A stretch of DNA of 64,000 bases from Desulfocucumis sp964643075 (GCA_964643075.1 CAZXQO010000023.1:1-64000); one strand, 5' to 3'; numbered from the stretch's first letter, positions 1-8,920 are shown. Translations and numbers: made by a program. The notes: a model not told the origin generated them from the letters alone.

Positions 1-238
1 GAAGATCCGGGGAATTGTCTAACCCCGTTTTGGGAGGACAAATGTCCTTATTTTTATAAAGTATAATTGGTTTATTGCCTTAATATTTTTCATCATTTCA
101 TTAGCCATTGTAAAGTTTAACACACTCCTCCATGAAATAATTCACCAAAAAACATTTGAAGCTATCACAGGAAACAGTGGTAAAATTTAAAAAGAAGCCC
201 CTTGGAACATTTACTTGATATTCACTAATAATGTTTGA

Positions 239-255
239 GGCCGGTTTACCCGGCC
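239..255 (-). terminator. Hairpin after the last gene of the Tad array
   Basis: GGCCGG and CCGGCC pair around a five-base loop just after the stop codon at 266. On the minus strand it has no clean T-run, so termination is likely but not certain. The rest of positions 1-238 is AT-rich and holds no convincing gene. It contains one short palindrome, AGGACAAATGTCCT, near position 35. Confidence 0.5.
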
Positions 256-265
256 CCAAATCGAT

Positions 266-757
266 TCATTTTTGTTTTTGCGCCTGCACAGCCTGCGTTG
301 ACGGTTGTCCTTGTGTTTGTCCTTGTCCAACCTGCACCGGCTGCCCTTGGTCCTGCGCAACCCAGTGAATAGCCGCTGCCTTGTCGCCATTCACGAGCAG
401 ATCCACGTGCATGCCCGGCTTAATATGTTGAGTCAGATCGGTAGGTTGACCAGGCTTGCTTACGAAATCCATGCCGTTTTGTACGCTTGTGTACTGGTCG
501 GTTTTCACTGTGATCGTTTTCCCCTTGTACTGAGGGTCACCGGCCTCGGTTACATTAACAGTCAGCTCATCCGGCTTGACTTCCTTTACTTCGCCGGACC
601 TGACCATCTTATTAAGCTGTTCCTGCTGCTTCTTGACCGTTTCCGTCATCCTGACCCTAGGCAACTGGTCTGCGAAGTACCAGTGGCCCAATACCCCCAT
701 CCCGGCACCGGCAATAAACACTGCAATGATTAATAAAGTTAATAATTTCCTACTCAT
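266..757 (-). CDS. Membrane-anchored protein of unknown function, last gene of Tad array
   Basis: I do not recognise this 163-residue protein. The ATG at 757 is chosen because AAGGAG lies nine bases upstream; an in-frame ATG 27 bases earlier has no ribosome site. Residues 4-24 form a hydrophobic signal anchor. A charged, possibly helical stretch follows (TETVKKQQEQLNKMV), then a compact region rich in beta-forming residues, then a Gln-rich tail. It would be anchored in the membrane with its bulk outside. It closes the run of Tad genes just upstream, so a role in pilus assembly or as a surface accessory is inferred from position only. Confidence 0.8.
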   Translation of the reverse strand: MSRKLLTLLIIAVFIAGAGMGVLGHWYFADQLPRVRMTETVKKQQEQLNKMVRSGEVKEVKPDELTVNVTEAGDPQYKGKTITVKTDQYTSVQNGMDFVSKPGQPTDLTQHIKPGMHVDLLVNGDKAAAIHWVAQDQGQPVQVGQGQTQGQPSTQAVQAQKQK

Positions 758-780
758 CAAAAACCACTCCTTAAGTCTCA

Positions 781-1245
781 TCAAGGACCCTCATCCTTAA
801 AAGTAGCCGTCCCCACCGCTGGTATATAAGACGCCAAGGGAGGAAGATTTGAATTAAAAATTGTTGGCAAGCAAGGGCTCATCGTTACCACATGATACGT
901 TACCGTAACCGTAACAAACTGCCCGTCATCTGATATAACCACGTCTGGCTGTGAAGGATTCGGGTTAGTCGGGTCGAAAGCACAATGTGGGTTTCCGGAA
1001 CCTCCGGAACCGGCTTTCCAATTGACATTTAGCATGTGATCAACATCCGCTGTCGCGTTCTGCACAGCCAGCGACTGGTTATGCAGAACAGCCATGGTGC
1101 GGGCGGCGTCACGGGCTGCCCCGGCCGCCACCCCTGAAGCCATCATGTACATACCTATCGTGCCTATGGTTAGTAAAAACCAGATCACAAAAGGCAACAC
1201 CGCCAGAAATTCCAGTACAGTGAAGCCCTTTTCGTCACGAAACAT
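781..1245 (-). CDS. TadE-like pseudopilin
   Basis: 154 residues. The N-terminus reads DEKGFTVLEFLAVLPFVIWF: a short charged leader, Gly, then Glu at +5 and a hydrophobic helix. This is the class III/IV prepilin signal that the prepilin peptidase encoded at 1441-2199 would cut after the Gly. The Ala-rich stretch after it (GVAAGAARDAARTMA) is typical of TadE-family minor pilins. The rest is a small exported domain with Cys at about residues 82 and 121. GGGGGGAAG precedes the ATG. Minor pilins of this family help initiate or tune Flp pilus assembly. It lies between the Flp-like pilin and the last gene of the array. Confidence 0.85.
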   Translation of the reverse strand: MFRDEKGFTVLEFLAVLPFVIWFLLTIGTIGMYMMASGVAAGAARDAARTMAVLHNQSLAVQNATADVDHMLNVNWKAGSGGSGNPHCAFDPTNPNPSQPDVVISDDGQFVTVTVTYHVVTMSPCLPTIFNSNLPPLASYIPAVGTATFKDEGP

Positions 1246-1263
1246 TTTTTCTTCCCCCCTTTA

Positions 1264-1440
1264 TCAAGGAAAGAAAGTCATAACTTTGGCAACAAACCAA
1301 CTGATAAACTGAGGTTCGTAGGCCTGGATTGTACCACCGATTATTAAAAGCAATACAGCTAAAATAGCCAAAAGCTCCAGGATGTTAACACCCTCTTCAT
1401 CCCTGACGTTTTCAATCGTCTTTAACAATTTCTCAATCAT
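1264..1440 (-). CDS. Flp-like major prepilin (58 aa)
   Basis: Short gene of 58 codons read from the sequence. The ATG at 1440 abuts the stop of the prepilin peptidase gene (TAAATG), with AAGGGGGG upstream. The protein starts MIEKLLKTIENVRDEEG, then VNILELLAILAVLLLIIGG, so it has the charged leader, cleavage Gly, Glu at +5 and single hydrophobic helix of a Flp pilin. The mature form would be about 41 residues, within the usual size for Flp subunits. It sits between the peptidase and the TadE-like gene, exactly where a pilin is expected. It is the only good candidate for the main filament subunit in the window. Confidence 0.85.
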   Translation of the reverse strand: MIEKLLKTIENVRDEEGVNILELLAILAVLLLIIGGTIQAYEPQFISWFVAKVMTFFP

Positions 1441-2199
1441 TTAAAAACCCCCCTTAAATTTAAATATTAACGGCAATATAGCCCATGCAGCCAGTGTCCC
1501 AAAGGATAGATAAGGCCCGCAGGGAAATGGCTCCCCAAAGCGACGGCGTCGTACTAAAATTTCCACAAGTAAAGCTGATATGGACGTAAACAAGATACCC
1601 AGGCACACACCCAAAGGGCCGAGTATAAATCCTGCGGCAGAAAGAAACTTGATATCACCTCCCCCCATTTTCTTCCTCGTGATAACGGAAGTGGATTTAA
1701 GAACAGTAAACGATGCTGCCGCACCCAGCCCCCCCCACCAAGCGACAAACGCAGGGCCTTTTATAATACCCAGGAGTATCCCGCAAACCGCCAGGGCAAT
1801 GTTTAGGGTGTCTGGAATTATCCCGTCCTTAAGGTCAGAAACCGCAGCCGTTAACCCGCAGGCCAGAAGGGTAAGTCCACCCAGATAACCCCACGATGGC
1901 CCCCACAAAAAAAGAAGCGCGGCAGATATTACACCACCGGCAGCTTCGACCCAAAAATACCAAGGGGATATCTCCTTACCGCAATGCCTGCACCTGCCTT
2001 TAAGGAAAAGGTAGCTTAAAAGCGGCACAACCTCCCATATGGAAAGAACATGCCCACATTTGGGACAGCTAGACCGTCCCCAGCCCGATATCTTCCTTGG
2101 CAACCTGTAGCCCATGCATGCGGCTAAACCTCCTAACAGGGTACCCAAAGGAAATCCCAGCAATATAGAAATAACCAATCTTCCTGCTGTCATGCTCAA
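1441..2199 (-). CDS. Prepilin peptidase / N-methyltransferase (A24 family)
   Basis: 252 residues with the full two-part architecture of PilD-type enzymes. A Cys motif of the N-terminal methyltransferase domain (CPKC, then CRHC, residues about 44-75) is followed by a polytopic membrane aspartyl protease domain. The catalytic aspartates are visible in SDLKDGIIPD (about 143-152) and in GGGDIKFL (about 179-186). The enzyme removes the leader of prepilins at the cytoplasmic face of the membrane. Its substrates here should be the Flp-like pilin and TadE/TadG-like proteins next door. The TTG at 2199 fits AGGAGGG eight bases upstream. Many Tad loci use a shorter peptidase without the Cys domain, so the long form is notable. 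Confidence 0.93.
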   Translation of the reverse strand: MSMTAGRLVISILLGFPLGTLLGGLAACMGYRLPRKISGWGRSSCPKCGHVLSIWEVVPLLSYLFLKGRCRHCGKEISPWYFWVEAAGGVISAALLFLWGPSWGYLGGLTLLACGLTAAVSDLKDGIIPDTLNIALAVCGILLGIIKGPAFVAWWGGLGAAASFTVLKSTSVITRKKMGGGDIKFLSAAGFILGPLGVCLGILFTSISALLVEILVRRRRFGEPFPCGPYLSFGTLAAWAILPLIFKFKGGF

Positions 2200-2204
2200 C
2201 CTGA

Positions 2205-2759
2205 TTACCCTCCTGTCGTCACCTGTGTTGGCACTGCCTTTGCCGTGCCTTTCGCGCCCACGCTGATGTTGTCCATGTCGTAACCGTAAAGCCTGGCCAC
2301 CGGCCCCAGCAGTATGGTTTCGATTTGCCCCCTGGCCAGGCCTGAAGAATACTCGTCATTAGAAGGTGTCTGCCCGCTTACATCGCTGGAAGGGCAGTAT
2401 ACGAATTTTTTTCCATCCGCATACTGCCCCATGTTTATGTTATATAAAAGCTGTGCCTGCTGATCGGCCTGGGCCTGGTCTATCTGAACGCTCCACGTTG
2501 TCTGCTGATCTATCTTGATTAGGTTGCCGTTTGAATCGTAAGTCGGTACATCGGTGCTGGTACCAACCAGTTGGCCGGTCATGGCCCCGGCCAGCGCTGC
2601 CGCGTCCACCGCAGTCTGTGCCTGTTCTTTAACCCAGTAAGCTCTACCCACATCGAAGAACATTGCTCCAAAAAGAGTTGCAAAGGCCATGCTCAAAAGC
2701 AGAGATACAATCCAGACAATCCCACGCTCGTCATTGTGTACACTTCCCAGTTCCAACAC
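2205..2759 (-). CDS. TadG-like pilus-associated protein
   Basis: 184 residues. The N-terminus (HNDERGIVWIVSLLLSMAF) has a charged leader, Gly and hydrophobic helix, followed by DVGRAYWVKEQAQTAVDAAA, the Ala-rich motif typical of TadE/TadG-like proteins. The remainder is a small extracellular domain. Unlike full TadG proteins, which often carry a von Willebrand domain and exceed 400 residues, this one is short. Prepilin peptidase processing is less certain, because the +5 residue of the leader is not a clear Glu. It lies between TadC and the peptidase gene in the pilus operon. Confidence 0.8.
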   Translation of the reverse strand: MLELGSVHNDERGIVWIVSLLLSMAFATLFGAMFFDVGRAYWVKEQAQTAVDAAALAGAMTGQLVGTSTDVPTYDSNGNLIKIDQQTTWSVQIDQAQADQQAQLLYNINMGQYADGKKFVYCPSSDVSGQTPSNDEYSSGLARGQIETILLGPVARLYGYDMDNISVGAKGTAKAVPTQVTTGG

Positions 2760-2767
2760 CCCCTTTT

Positions 2768-3625
2768 TTATCTGAATGTCTGTCCCAGCATAATCATGAT
2801 CGGCCCGCCTACTAATAGAAAGACAGTAGGCATCAGAAAAAAGACCGCCGGGACCAAAAGCTGGTACTCAAGTTTTTTTGCTGTTTCCTCAGAACGCTGG
2901 TCACGATTGTTCCGAATGTCCCTGGCGAGTTCAACGAGGCGGGCGCTCAAGTCCTCGTCTCCGTGCCTGAGCCCGTTTCTGACGCTGCGGGCAAAGTCGT
3001 CAGCCTCCTGGAAGTCCAGTCTACCGGCAAAAGCAGTCACGGCGGTCTCCGGCGGCTTTCCGGCAGTAATGTCCTCTACCATTATCCCTGCCTCTTTCCG
3101 CAAATAGGGGGCAAGCCCAAAAGCAGCACGACCCGCAGCCTTCTCAAAAGTACGCCCGGCAGTAACCCCCTGGGCAATCTTTTCCAAAAACAGCATGAAG
3201 TCTCGCTCTACAATTTGGTTATTCTCTCTTAAGCGCCGGGTAAGAAAAGCTCCGGGAAGCACTACACCAAGAAGAACAGCGCTTAAGGAGAAAAACCATG
3301 TCTGTCTTAACATCGAGCCCAGGAAAATGCCCGCCGCCGCTGATGCCGCCTGTATGCCTATAAACTCTGCCGGAGATAGCCTGATCCCCGCGATGGAAAG
3401 CTTTTTTTCAAACTCCTTCGGGTTGAAATAATCTTTTACCACCGGCAGTCTTGAGATTAAAGACCCAAAATCGGAAAGCGTTTTCCTTAAGCCTCCGGCC
3501 TTTGGCACACGCCCCTGCCTGGCCTTATATAGCGATTCGCTTACGGTCGACCGGTTGACTAATAAAGCTACCCCGGCGGCCAAAAAGAAGGCACACAGGA
3601 ACACCATTGCTTTGAAAGCAAACAA
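2768..3625 (-). CDS. tadC: TadC-like inner-membrane platform protein (T2SS-F family)
   Basis: 285 residues with a hydrophobic start, two central membrane segments around residues 89-130 and a pair at the C-terminus (VFFLMPTVFLLVGGPIMIML). Between them is a charged helical cytoplasmic domain (GVTAGRTFEKAAGRAAFG, then RNGLRHGDEDLSARLVEL). This is the layout of the GspF/TadC family, which forms the membrane platform driven by the TadA ATPase. The TTG start at 3625 has AAGGGGG about nine bases upstream. It pairs with TadB, encoded immediately upstream and ending 15 bases before. Confidence 0.9.
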   Translation of the reverse strand: MFAFKAMVFLCAFFLAAGVALLVNRSTVSESLYKARQGRVPKAGGLRKTLSDFGSLISRLPVVKDYFNPKEFEKKLSIAGIRLSPAEFIGIQAASAAAGIFLGSMLRQTWFFSLSAVLLGVVLPGAFLTRRLRENNQIVERDFMLFLEKIAQGVTAGRTFEKAAGRAAFGLAPYLRKEAGIMVEDITAGKPPETAVTAFAGRLDFQEADDFARSVRNGLRHGDEDLSARLVELARDIRNNRDQRSEETAKKLEYQLLVPAVFFLMPTVFLLVGGPIMIMLGQTFR

Positions 3626-3639
3626 TATCTACACCCCCT

Positions 3640-4578
3640 TTAGAAAAATTTCGCAACAGTAGAACTGACCTTCTTGTTGATATAAAGTAATCCCGCTGCC
3701 TCAATTAGAAGGGCTAAACCCCCCAGGAGCATTCCCCGGGGGCTTAAGAGTATTGTACGGTAGGGCACCAGTGTAGTGCAAAGCCATGCCGCCATCGCCG
3801 GCGGAAAAAGCATGGCCAATGAGTAACCCCCCCTGATCACCACCGTTGCTTTCTTCACCCTATCCCTTAGTCTCTGCCGCTCTTTGACAAACTCATGGGC
3901 CAGGGCAAGCACCTCTTCCGCTCTTTCCCCCGCCCCCGTCTCCTCCAGCATTGCCAGGCTTTCCGCAAGCACATAAGCCTCCATGATCCCGACCCTCTCA
4001 GCAAAACGCCATGCCGCCGCCCCGAGATTTCCTGTGCAGCCTTCTCCGTCACTACAGAGGCTGTCATAATCTTGCAAGAGTTTTTCAAGCTCTCCTCCTT
4101 CACCACCCAGAGGCAAAGCCATCTCACTGGCTGCGTATCTTACCGCACTGGGCAGTGAACGGTTCCTGGAAGCCGATATTAATGCTTCAGTAAGCTGCCC
4201 CAGTTGGCCCCTGAAAAGCTGCTGCAGTTTCTTCCTGCTTTTTCCGGAAATAATCCTCGGAGTTAATAATCCTGCGGGCAAGCCTATCGCAGCCGCTGCT
4301 AAAAATGAACGGGAGAAGATAAGAACATTAACAAATACCGCTCCTCCTGAGACGGCCACCCCGGAAAGGGTTTCTCCTAACTTTTCCTCCGGAACAAGCC
4401 AGATCCGGGCAAAAAACTTCAAGAACACCTCCTTCTTTTTTATCCTTGGTTTTACCTTACGCCCCTGCCTGGCCTTCTCCAGCGCCTTTCCAAGGGCAGA
4501 ACGCTTTACGTAAAGACAAATTCCATAAGCCAAGGAGAAAAAGGAAGCCGCGATCAAAAAAGGAAACGTGACGGTCAT
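3640..4578 (-). CDS. tadB: TadB-like inner-membrane platform protein (T2SS-F family)
   Basis: About 312 residues from the ATG at 4578, which sits at the TGA of tadA. Membrane segments lie at the N-terminus, at about residues 75-105 and at the end. The cytoplasmic domain has the GspF-type pattern (LGQLTEALISASRNRSLPSA, then LEETGAGERAEEVLALAHEF). Its N-terminal KALEKARQGRK resembles YKARQGRVPKAG in TadC next door, as expected for the TadB/TadC pair. It would form part of the membrane base on which TadA acts. Confidence 0.9.
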   Translation of the reverse strand: MTVTFPFLIAASFFSLAYGICLYVKRSALGKALEKARQGRKVKPRIKKKEVFLKFFARIWLVPEEKLGETLSGVAVSGGAVFVNVLIFSRSFLAAAAIGLPAGLLTPRIISGKSRKKLQQLFRGQLGQLTEALISASRNRSLPSAVRYAASEMALPLGGEGGELEKLLQDYDSLCSDGEGCTGNLGAAAWRFAERVGIMEAYVLAESLAMLEETGAGERAEEVLALAHEFVKERQRLRDRVKKATVVIRGGYSLAMLFPPAMAAWLCTTLVPYRTILLSPRGMLLGGLALLIEAAGLLYINKKVSSTVAKFF

Positions 4579-4580
4579 AT

Positions 4581-5867
4581 TCACCACCACCGCCTCTTAT
4601 CTTTGTCCTTGAAAATCCATGGCTCGGCCACCTGCTGCAAACGCAAGCTCTTCCTGTCTAATTCGAACAGCACCCTGGGCTCGGAAGTACCGGAGATAAC
4701 TTCAGCGACCTGAACAACCTGTCTGCGTGTTTTTCCACCTGGAAGCCTTACCCTGGCGCAGTGATAGGCCACATCAAAAGCGTTTTTGATCTGCCGGCGC
4801 ACCTCTTCATCCGTCATGTTCCGCGCCTCTTTGGCCTGCCGGTACATGCCCGGCAGCCTGTATTCAAACGCGTCCACAGCCGAATTCGAGTGTACCGTAC
4901 CAGCCGTGGGGTGTCCGAGGTTTGACATCTGGATGCCGTAATAGGCTTCGGAGCCGTGCAGTTCTGCCCAGACGATCCAGTCGGGGCGCATAGCCAAAAG
5001 GGCCGTCTCGGCCAGTTCCGCCAGGGTTATACCGCCTTTTCCCTCCAAGTTTGAGGGCTTTGAAAAGACCTGACGCAGGTTCTTGTGCTGGGGCTGCAGT
5101 TCCGGAACGTCTTCCATACTTACTACGCTAGTGTTTGATGAGTTGGTTTCAGAAATCAGAGAAATAAAGCAATTTAAGTCTGTTGTCTTCCCGGAACCCA
5201 TTCCTCCGGTAAAAAGAACGTTCACCCAGCCGGAGGCGCACTCCTTTAAGAAAGCAAGGGCTTCTTCCGTAATCGCTTCCCTCTCCATGAGGTCTTTCCA
5301 TGTCAAGGATCTTGGAAAGCGGCGCACCGTCATGTGTGCCTTGCCCCCCACCGGCGGAATAAACATGCAGGCCCTGGACCCGTCTGGAAGCCTTACCTTC
5401 ACAAAAGGCCTGGAGAGGTCAATGCGGTTTTCGGCACTTGCGGCCATGCGTCGCATCAGGGAAATAAAATGGTTCTGGTCCCTGAAACCGGCTCCGCTCA
5501 CTTCCCTAAGTGCCCCTTCAACCTCTACGTAAATCAGGTCAAATCGGGGGATCATCACCTCCGTGGCCTCTTTGTAATCTTCTTCCGTGGGAAAAATAAA
5601 TCTCTGCAGTGGACCGTAGCCAAGAATATCGTCTACCACGCCCTTCACCAGGTCACCTGTTGGGAGTCGTAACCTAATCGCCTGTGCCGATGCCACCGCC
5701 ATCAGGTAATCTTCATTGGCACGCGGGTCCTTAAGGGCATGCGGGTTTTCCCGGCGCACCTGATCTATAACGCTAAGTCGAATTTTTTCCACGTCCTCGC
5801 TTTTCTGCTCGGCATAATCATCTCCCGTTTCTTTGCCTTCAAAAAGTTCCATCCTTACAAGTTCCAT
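4581..5867 (-). CDS. tadA: TadA/CpaF-type secretion ATPase (first copy)
   Basis: 428 residues. The N-terminal helical domain (VIDQVRRENPHAL) is followed by the GspE-type core: LPDGSRACMFIPPVGGKAHM, Walker A GGMGSGKTTD (about residue 220), and RPDWIVWAELHGSEA in the Walker B region with the conserved Glu. The His-box region NLGHPTAGTVHSNSA follows. The enzyme hydrolyses ATP to drive Flp pilus polymerisation or retraction at the cytoplasmic side. A second TadA-type gene lies at 11544-12854; this copy has the intact GKT and sits beside tadB and tadC, so it is the likely pilus motor. Confidence 0.93.
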   Translation of the reverse strand: MELVRMELFEGKETGDDYAEQKSEDVEKIRLSVIDQVRRENPHALKDPRANEDYLMAVASAQAIRLRLPTGDLVKGVVDDILGYGPLQRFIFPTEEDYKEATEVMIPRFDLIYVEVEGALREVSGAGFRDQNHFISLMRRMAASAENRIDLSRPFVKVRLPDGSRACMFIPPVGGKAHMTVRRFPRSLTWKDLMEREAITEEALAFLKECASGWVNVLFTGGMGSGKTTDLNCFISLISETNSSNTSVVSMEDVPELQPQHKNLRQVFSKPSNLEGKGGITLAELAETALLAMRPDWIVWAELHGSEAYYGIQMSNLGHPTAGTVHSNSAVDAFEYRLPGMYRQAKEARNMTDEEVRRQIKNAFDVAYHCARVRLPGGKTRRQVVQVAEVISGTSEPRVLFELDRKSLRLQQVAEPWIFKDKDKRRWW

Positions 5868-5869
5868 AT

Positions 5870-7141
5870 TTAGCGGCGAAGCCTCCTCCTGAACAGCCTT
5901 TTCAAAAAGCCTTCTTTTAGTATTTCTGAATCAAGCATGTCATTGCCAAGGATACCCTGTGTTAGCGAAACCACCGCTCTGGAAAAAGGCAAGTTTATGT
6001 CCTTTTCCACAGGGAGAACACCCTCACCGGTATTCAGAAGCTTTTTAACATTTATGTCATCCGGTATAATCCCAGCCAGCGGAATTCCGATTTGTCTCTG
6101 CATTTCCTGAGGACTATAGCCTATTTGAGGGTTGTACTGGTTTACCACAAGCCGCATGGCGGCAAGGTTTAAGTTATATTTTCCGGCCTGGGCAACGAAT
6201 CCGGTCAGATCAGATGTGGTGGGAAGATCCGGCTCCGCTACCAGCAGGATCAATGAAGCCTGCTGGAGTATCTCCACAGCAGTCGGTGTCAGGTTTATCC
6301 CGTAAGAGCCCATGTCACATACTACCAGACTGTAGAAACGGGACAGGTTTATCAGTGCCCTTGCCATAACATCCCTGTCAATCTTGTTTGCTTCTGTGGC
6401 GTTTTCCGGAGAAAGCACATAGTCTAACCCGCTGGGATGGTGCATGACCATACTGGAAACGGCGCTCCTGGTTAGCGCGCCGCTTAACACGCCGCGTGTG
6501 TCGGCAAAAGAACTAAGGCTTCCCGGAGAACTGCCTGCGCCAAGCCAGAAACGTGCCGTCTTGGAACCCCCGATGTCCGCGTCAATCAGCACTACCGGAT
6601 ATTTTACTTTTTTCATAGCGGCCCATATTGCCGCTGAAGCAGCGATATTACAGGCCGTGGCCGTTTTGCCTGATCCGCCCTTGGATGAATAAACCGCTAT
6701 ACGCATGTGCGGCAGCGGCTGGTAGGAAACCCCCGCCCTCTGTTCACTCTCAACCCGCAGGATCTCTCCTGGTTCAACCGGCTCCCTCATGGTTAGGGCG
6801 CCGGGGGAGTTCCCGGCCTGCCGGGAAATATCCGCAACAGCCGTCTTCCTATCCACAATGACCACGGCCAGCGCCTTTGCCTTGCTCCAAAGCTCCTTCG
6901 TCACTTCCTCCGGCTCTATGGCCAGAAAAAATCGCCGGTCACGGTAAAGGTCGGCGCTCTGCAGGGTAAACTCTATCCCCTCCTGTCCCTGAAAGGCTAC
7001 AGCCACCATGGCAGCGCCAATAGTCTTCATCATGCTCAAGGCAGTGGCCTGGTCATTTGCCACCCCGAGCACGGGGACCGTTGATGGATTTTCCAAGAAG
7101 TTGTCAGTGAAAGAACGGTCACCGAATACAAGCACACCCAT
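5870..7141 (-). CDS. CpaE/TadZ-like MinD-family ATPase with pseudo-receiver domain
   Basis: About 423 residues. Residues 1-115 look like a receiver-type domain (VLVFGDRSFTDNFLENPSTV), as in CpaE. A MinD/ParA domain follows with a canonical deviant Walker A, YSSKGGSGKTATACNIA (both lysines present), Walker A' VVLIDADIGG and switch residues CDMGSYGINL. CpaE/TadZ proteins place the pilus machine at a site in the cell. Of the five MinD-like proteins in this array this is the only one with a complete KGGxGKT motif. It directly precedes tadA. Confidence 0.88.
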   Translation of the reverse strand: MGVLVFGDRSFTDNFLENPSTVPVLGVANDQATALSMMKTIGAAMVAVAFQGQEGIEFTLQSADLYRDRRFFLAIEPEEVTKELWSKAKALAVVIVDRKTAVADISRQAGNSPGALTMREPVEPGEILRVESEQRAGVSYQPLPHMRIAVYSSKGGSGKTATACNIAASAAIWAAMKKVKYPVVLIDADIGGSKTARFWLGAGSSPGSLSSFADTRGVLSGALTRSAVSSMVMHHPSGLDYVLSPENATEANKIDRDVMARALINLSRFYSLVVCDMGSYGINLTPTAVEILQQASLILLVAEPDLPTTSDLTGFVAQAGKYNLNLAAMRLVVNQYNPQIGYSPQEMQRQIGIPLAGIIPDDINVKKLLNTGEGVLPVEKDINLPFSRAVVSLTQGILGNDMLDSEILKEGFLKRLFRRRLRR

Positions 7142-7145
7142 CAAA

Positions 7146-7787
7146 TCACCTCGCTGCGGGCAGTAGGACGGCCTTAAAAGCAGCGCCCGCCGCCTCGTAA
7201 TTTTTTGCTTGCCCGCTCTCTTCCGGAGTCAGGCCCACGACGACGGAACCCCCGTTTGCACCTGCGTTCTGCTGTGAAACGTAAAGTATTACCGCACTCT
7301 TGGCTATTGTCTGGGCACTGGAACCGGAACTGCCGTTACCTTTAAGCAGAGCACTTAATTCCACTCTATCCCCCGGCTCCGCCAGACCGCCCACCGTTGT
7401 ATTGATACCTGAAGGCACTGCGTATGCAACCAGTCCCGGGTAATCTTTGGCCAGGACGGAGGCCTCGCCCGCAGCAGACGCTGGTGTAAGCAATTCTTTG
7501 GTTAGTGTTTCACCCATAGGTAGAAGCCCGGCAGCGGCGAGGCCAACGCACTTATTTATATCCGCATACGAGTCGGGCGGCACCATGCTTTTAGGAACCA
7601 TGTTGACAGAAAGGTCACCGGCGGCTATAACGTGTCCCCGATTGATTTTTACTTTTGTTGCCACCACGGGTGTCAGTTTCAGGTAATTATTGAATACCGA
7701 TGAAGCTGTAACATATGCGCCGAGGGCAAACAGCGCAGCCAGTATGAAAGAGGTACGGTGATTTATCTTGCCTTTTAGAAAACTCAG
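7146..7787 (-). CDS. CpaB/RcpC-like pilus assembly protein, probable CTG start
   Basis: The recognisable part is a SAF-like domain (RGHVIAAGDLSVNMVPKSMV) followed by the CpaB core (LAEPGDRVELSALL). The first usual start, a GTG at 7667, would remove the membrane anchor. The frame stays open upstream and encodes FILAALFALGAYVTASSVF, a proper anchor. A CTG at 7787 overlaps the stop of the upstream gene (CTGA) and has AGGGGAG seven bases before it, so I choose it (213 residues). CpaB proteins sit outside the membrane and help stabilise or guide the filament. No outer-membrane secretin is seen, as expected for a Gram-positive. Confidence 0.75.
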   Translation of the reverse strand: MSFLKGKINHRTSFILAALFALGAYVTASSVFNNYLKLTPVVATKVKINRGHVIAAGDLSVNMVPKSMVPPDSYADINKCVGLAAAGLLPMGETLTKELLTPASAAGEASVLAKDYPGLVAYAVPSGINTTVGGLAEPGDRVELSALLKGNGSSGSSAQTIAKSAVILYVSQQNAGANGGSVVVGLTPEESGQAKNYEAAGAAFKAVLLPAAR

Positions 7788-8920
7788 GATTCTTCTCCCC
7801 TTTCGCGCAATGCCTTACCAATTTCAGCGGCACCAACGGACACGGCGCGGGACTTCAAGCCGGCCGGCAGGTATCCGTCAATACTTGCCTGTACCCCTTC
7901 TACGTCATCCTCAATTATCACGTCCGGTTTTTTCCCAACTGTCTTTGCAACTACGTGTGGCCATGTCCCTGTACTTGCTGAAGGTACACGGTTGGCCACC
8001 AAAAGGTGTTGCGGGTCATACTCCAGCATATTTAGAGTCCTTATGTCATCGTCAATAATATCCGCGATATTTACAGGCGCTTCTTTCAGCCAACCCGCTA
8101 ATTCCGCAGGGGCATCTATTACCACATAGCCGTCTTGCGCCAGATAGGCGATTAGCGCCACTGTATCTGCTGGGTTGCCACGCGATACATAGACTGTTCC
8201 CCATTCCGTTTCTGCCTCTTTCAATCCATCACTGTTCTTTAGCTCAGGGTTGCCCAGGTGTAAACGCAATGCCGGGGGCGAGCACATGTCTATAAGAGAT
8301 ACCCGTTCATTTAAGCCGGTCAGGCAAGCAGCAAAAGAGGCTGCGAGAGTTGTCTTACCAGCTCCAGGGCCAGTGAATATAACTATCCTGTTGCGAAAAG
8401 GTTCCAGTACGGAAAGGTCCGTTAATTTTACAGGATTTTCATTTGTGAATACTTGTATAGATTCCTGTGTGCTGTTTTGCTCAAAAATTACTGGGTCAGA
8501 AGGCTTCTCTCTCGCAGCTGGACTTCCAAATACCACGGGTTCCAGGCGTATATCCTTATTAACTAATTCTTCCATTACAGAGTACACGCGGGATACCCGA
8601 ATATTAGCTCCGGTCGATTCCGGAAGAATGAAGCATTCATCCGATACACCAATTTGCTGTAATTCAGCTATAAGTGAATCCGCTACCACAAGCACTACCG
8701 GTGCATATGCTACATACCGCGAAATAACTTTAACCGGGTCATCAAAGCCTACATACACCTTACCGATATTTGACCGTTCCGCAATAAGCACTACATCCGG
8801 CGAAAAACCGTTATCGGCAGGATGTTTTTTTACCTCCGCCCCTTCCATTTTTGCAGCCAGCCAGTTCTCTGCCGGTGGGTTTGCCAATGCCAGGAGTACT
8901 TTTTTACCATCGAATATCAT
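7784..8920 (-). CDS. MinD-like P-loop ATPase (second CpaE-type protein)
   Basis: 378 residues. The N-terminal ~150 residues resemble a degenerate receiver domain (VVLVVADSLIAELQQIGVSD). The P-loop is FTGPGAGKTTLAASFAACL, without the signature KGG lysine of the MinD/ParA class, followed by RVSLIDMCSPPALRLHLGN at the A' position. YVVIDAPAELAGWL fits the switch II region. It is coupled to the CpaB-like gene by a four-base overlap. The family points to ATP-dependent positioning or assembly at the membrane; how it divides work with its four paralogues is unknown. Confidence 0.8.
   Translation of the reverse strand: MIFDGKKVLLALANPPAENWLAAKMEGAEVKKHPADNGFSPDVVLIAERSNIGKVYVGFDDPVKVISRYVAYAPVVLVVADSLIAELQQIGVSDECFILPESTGANIRVSRVYSVMEELVNKDIRLEPVVFGSPAAREKPSDPVIFEQNSTQESIQVFTNENPVKLTDLSVLEPFRNRIVIFTGPGAGKTTLAASFAACLTGLNERVSLIDMCSPPALRLHLGNPELKNSDGLKEAETEWGTVYVSRGNPADTVALIAYLAQDGYVVIDAPAELAGWLKEAPVNIADIIDDDIRTLNMLEYDPQHLLVANRVPSASTGTWPHVVAKTVGKKPDVIIEDDVEGVQASIDGYLPAGLKSRAVSVGAAEIGKALRERGEES

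Noticed and set aside
305..733. Plus-strand frames opposite the Tad and T4SS genes
   Set aside because: They are shadows of well-supported minus-strand genes and lack ribosome sites.
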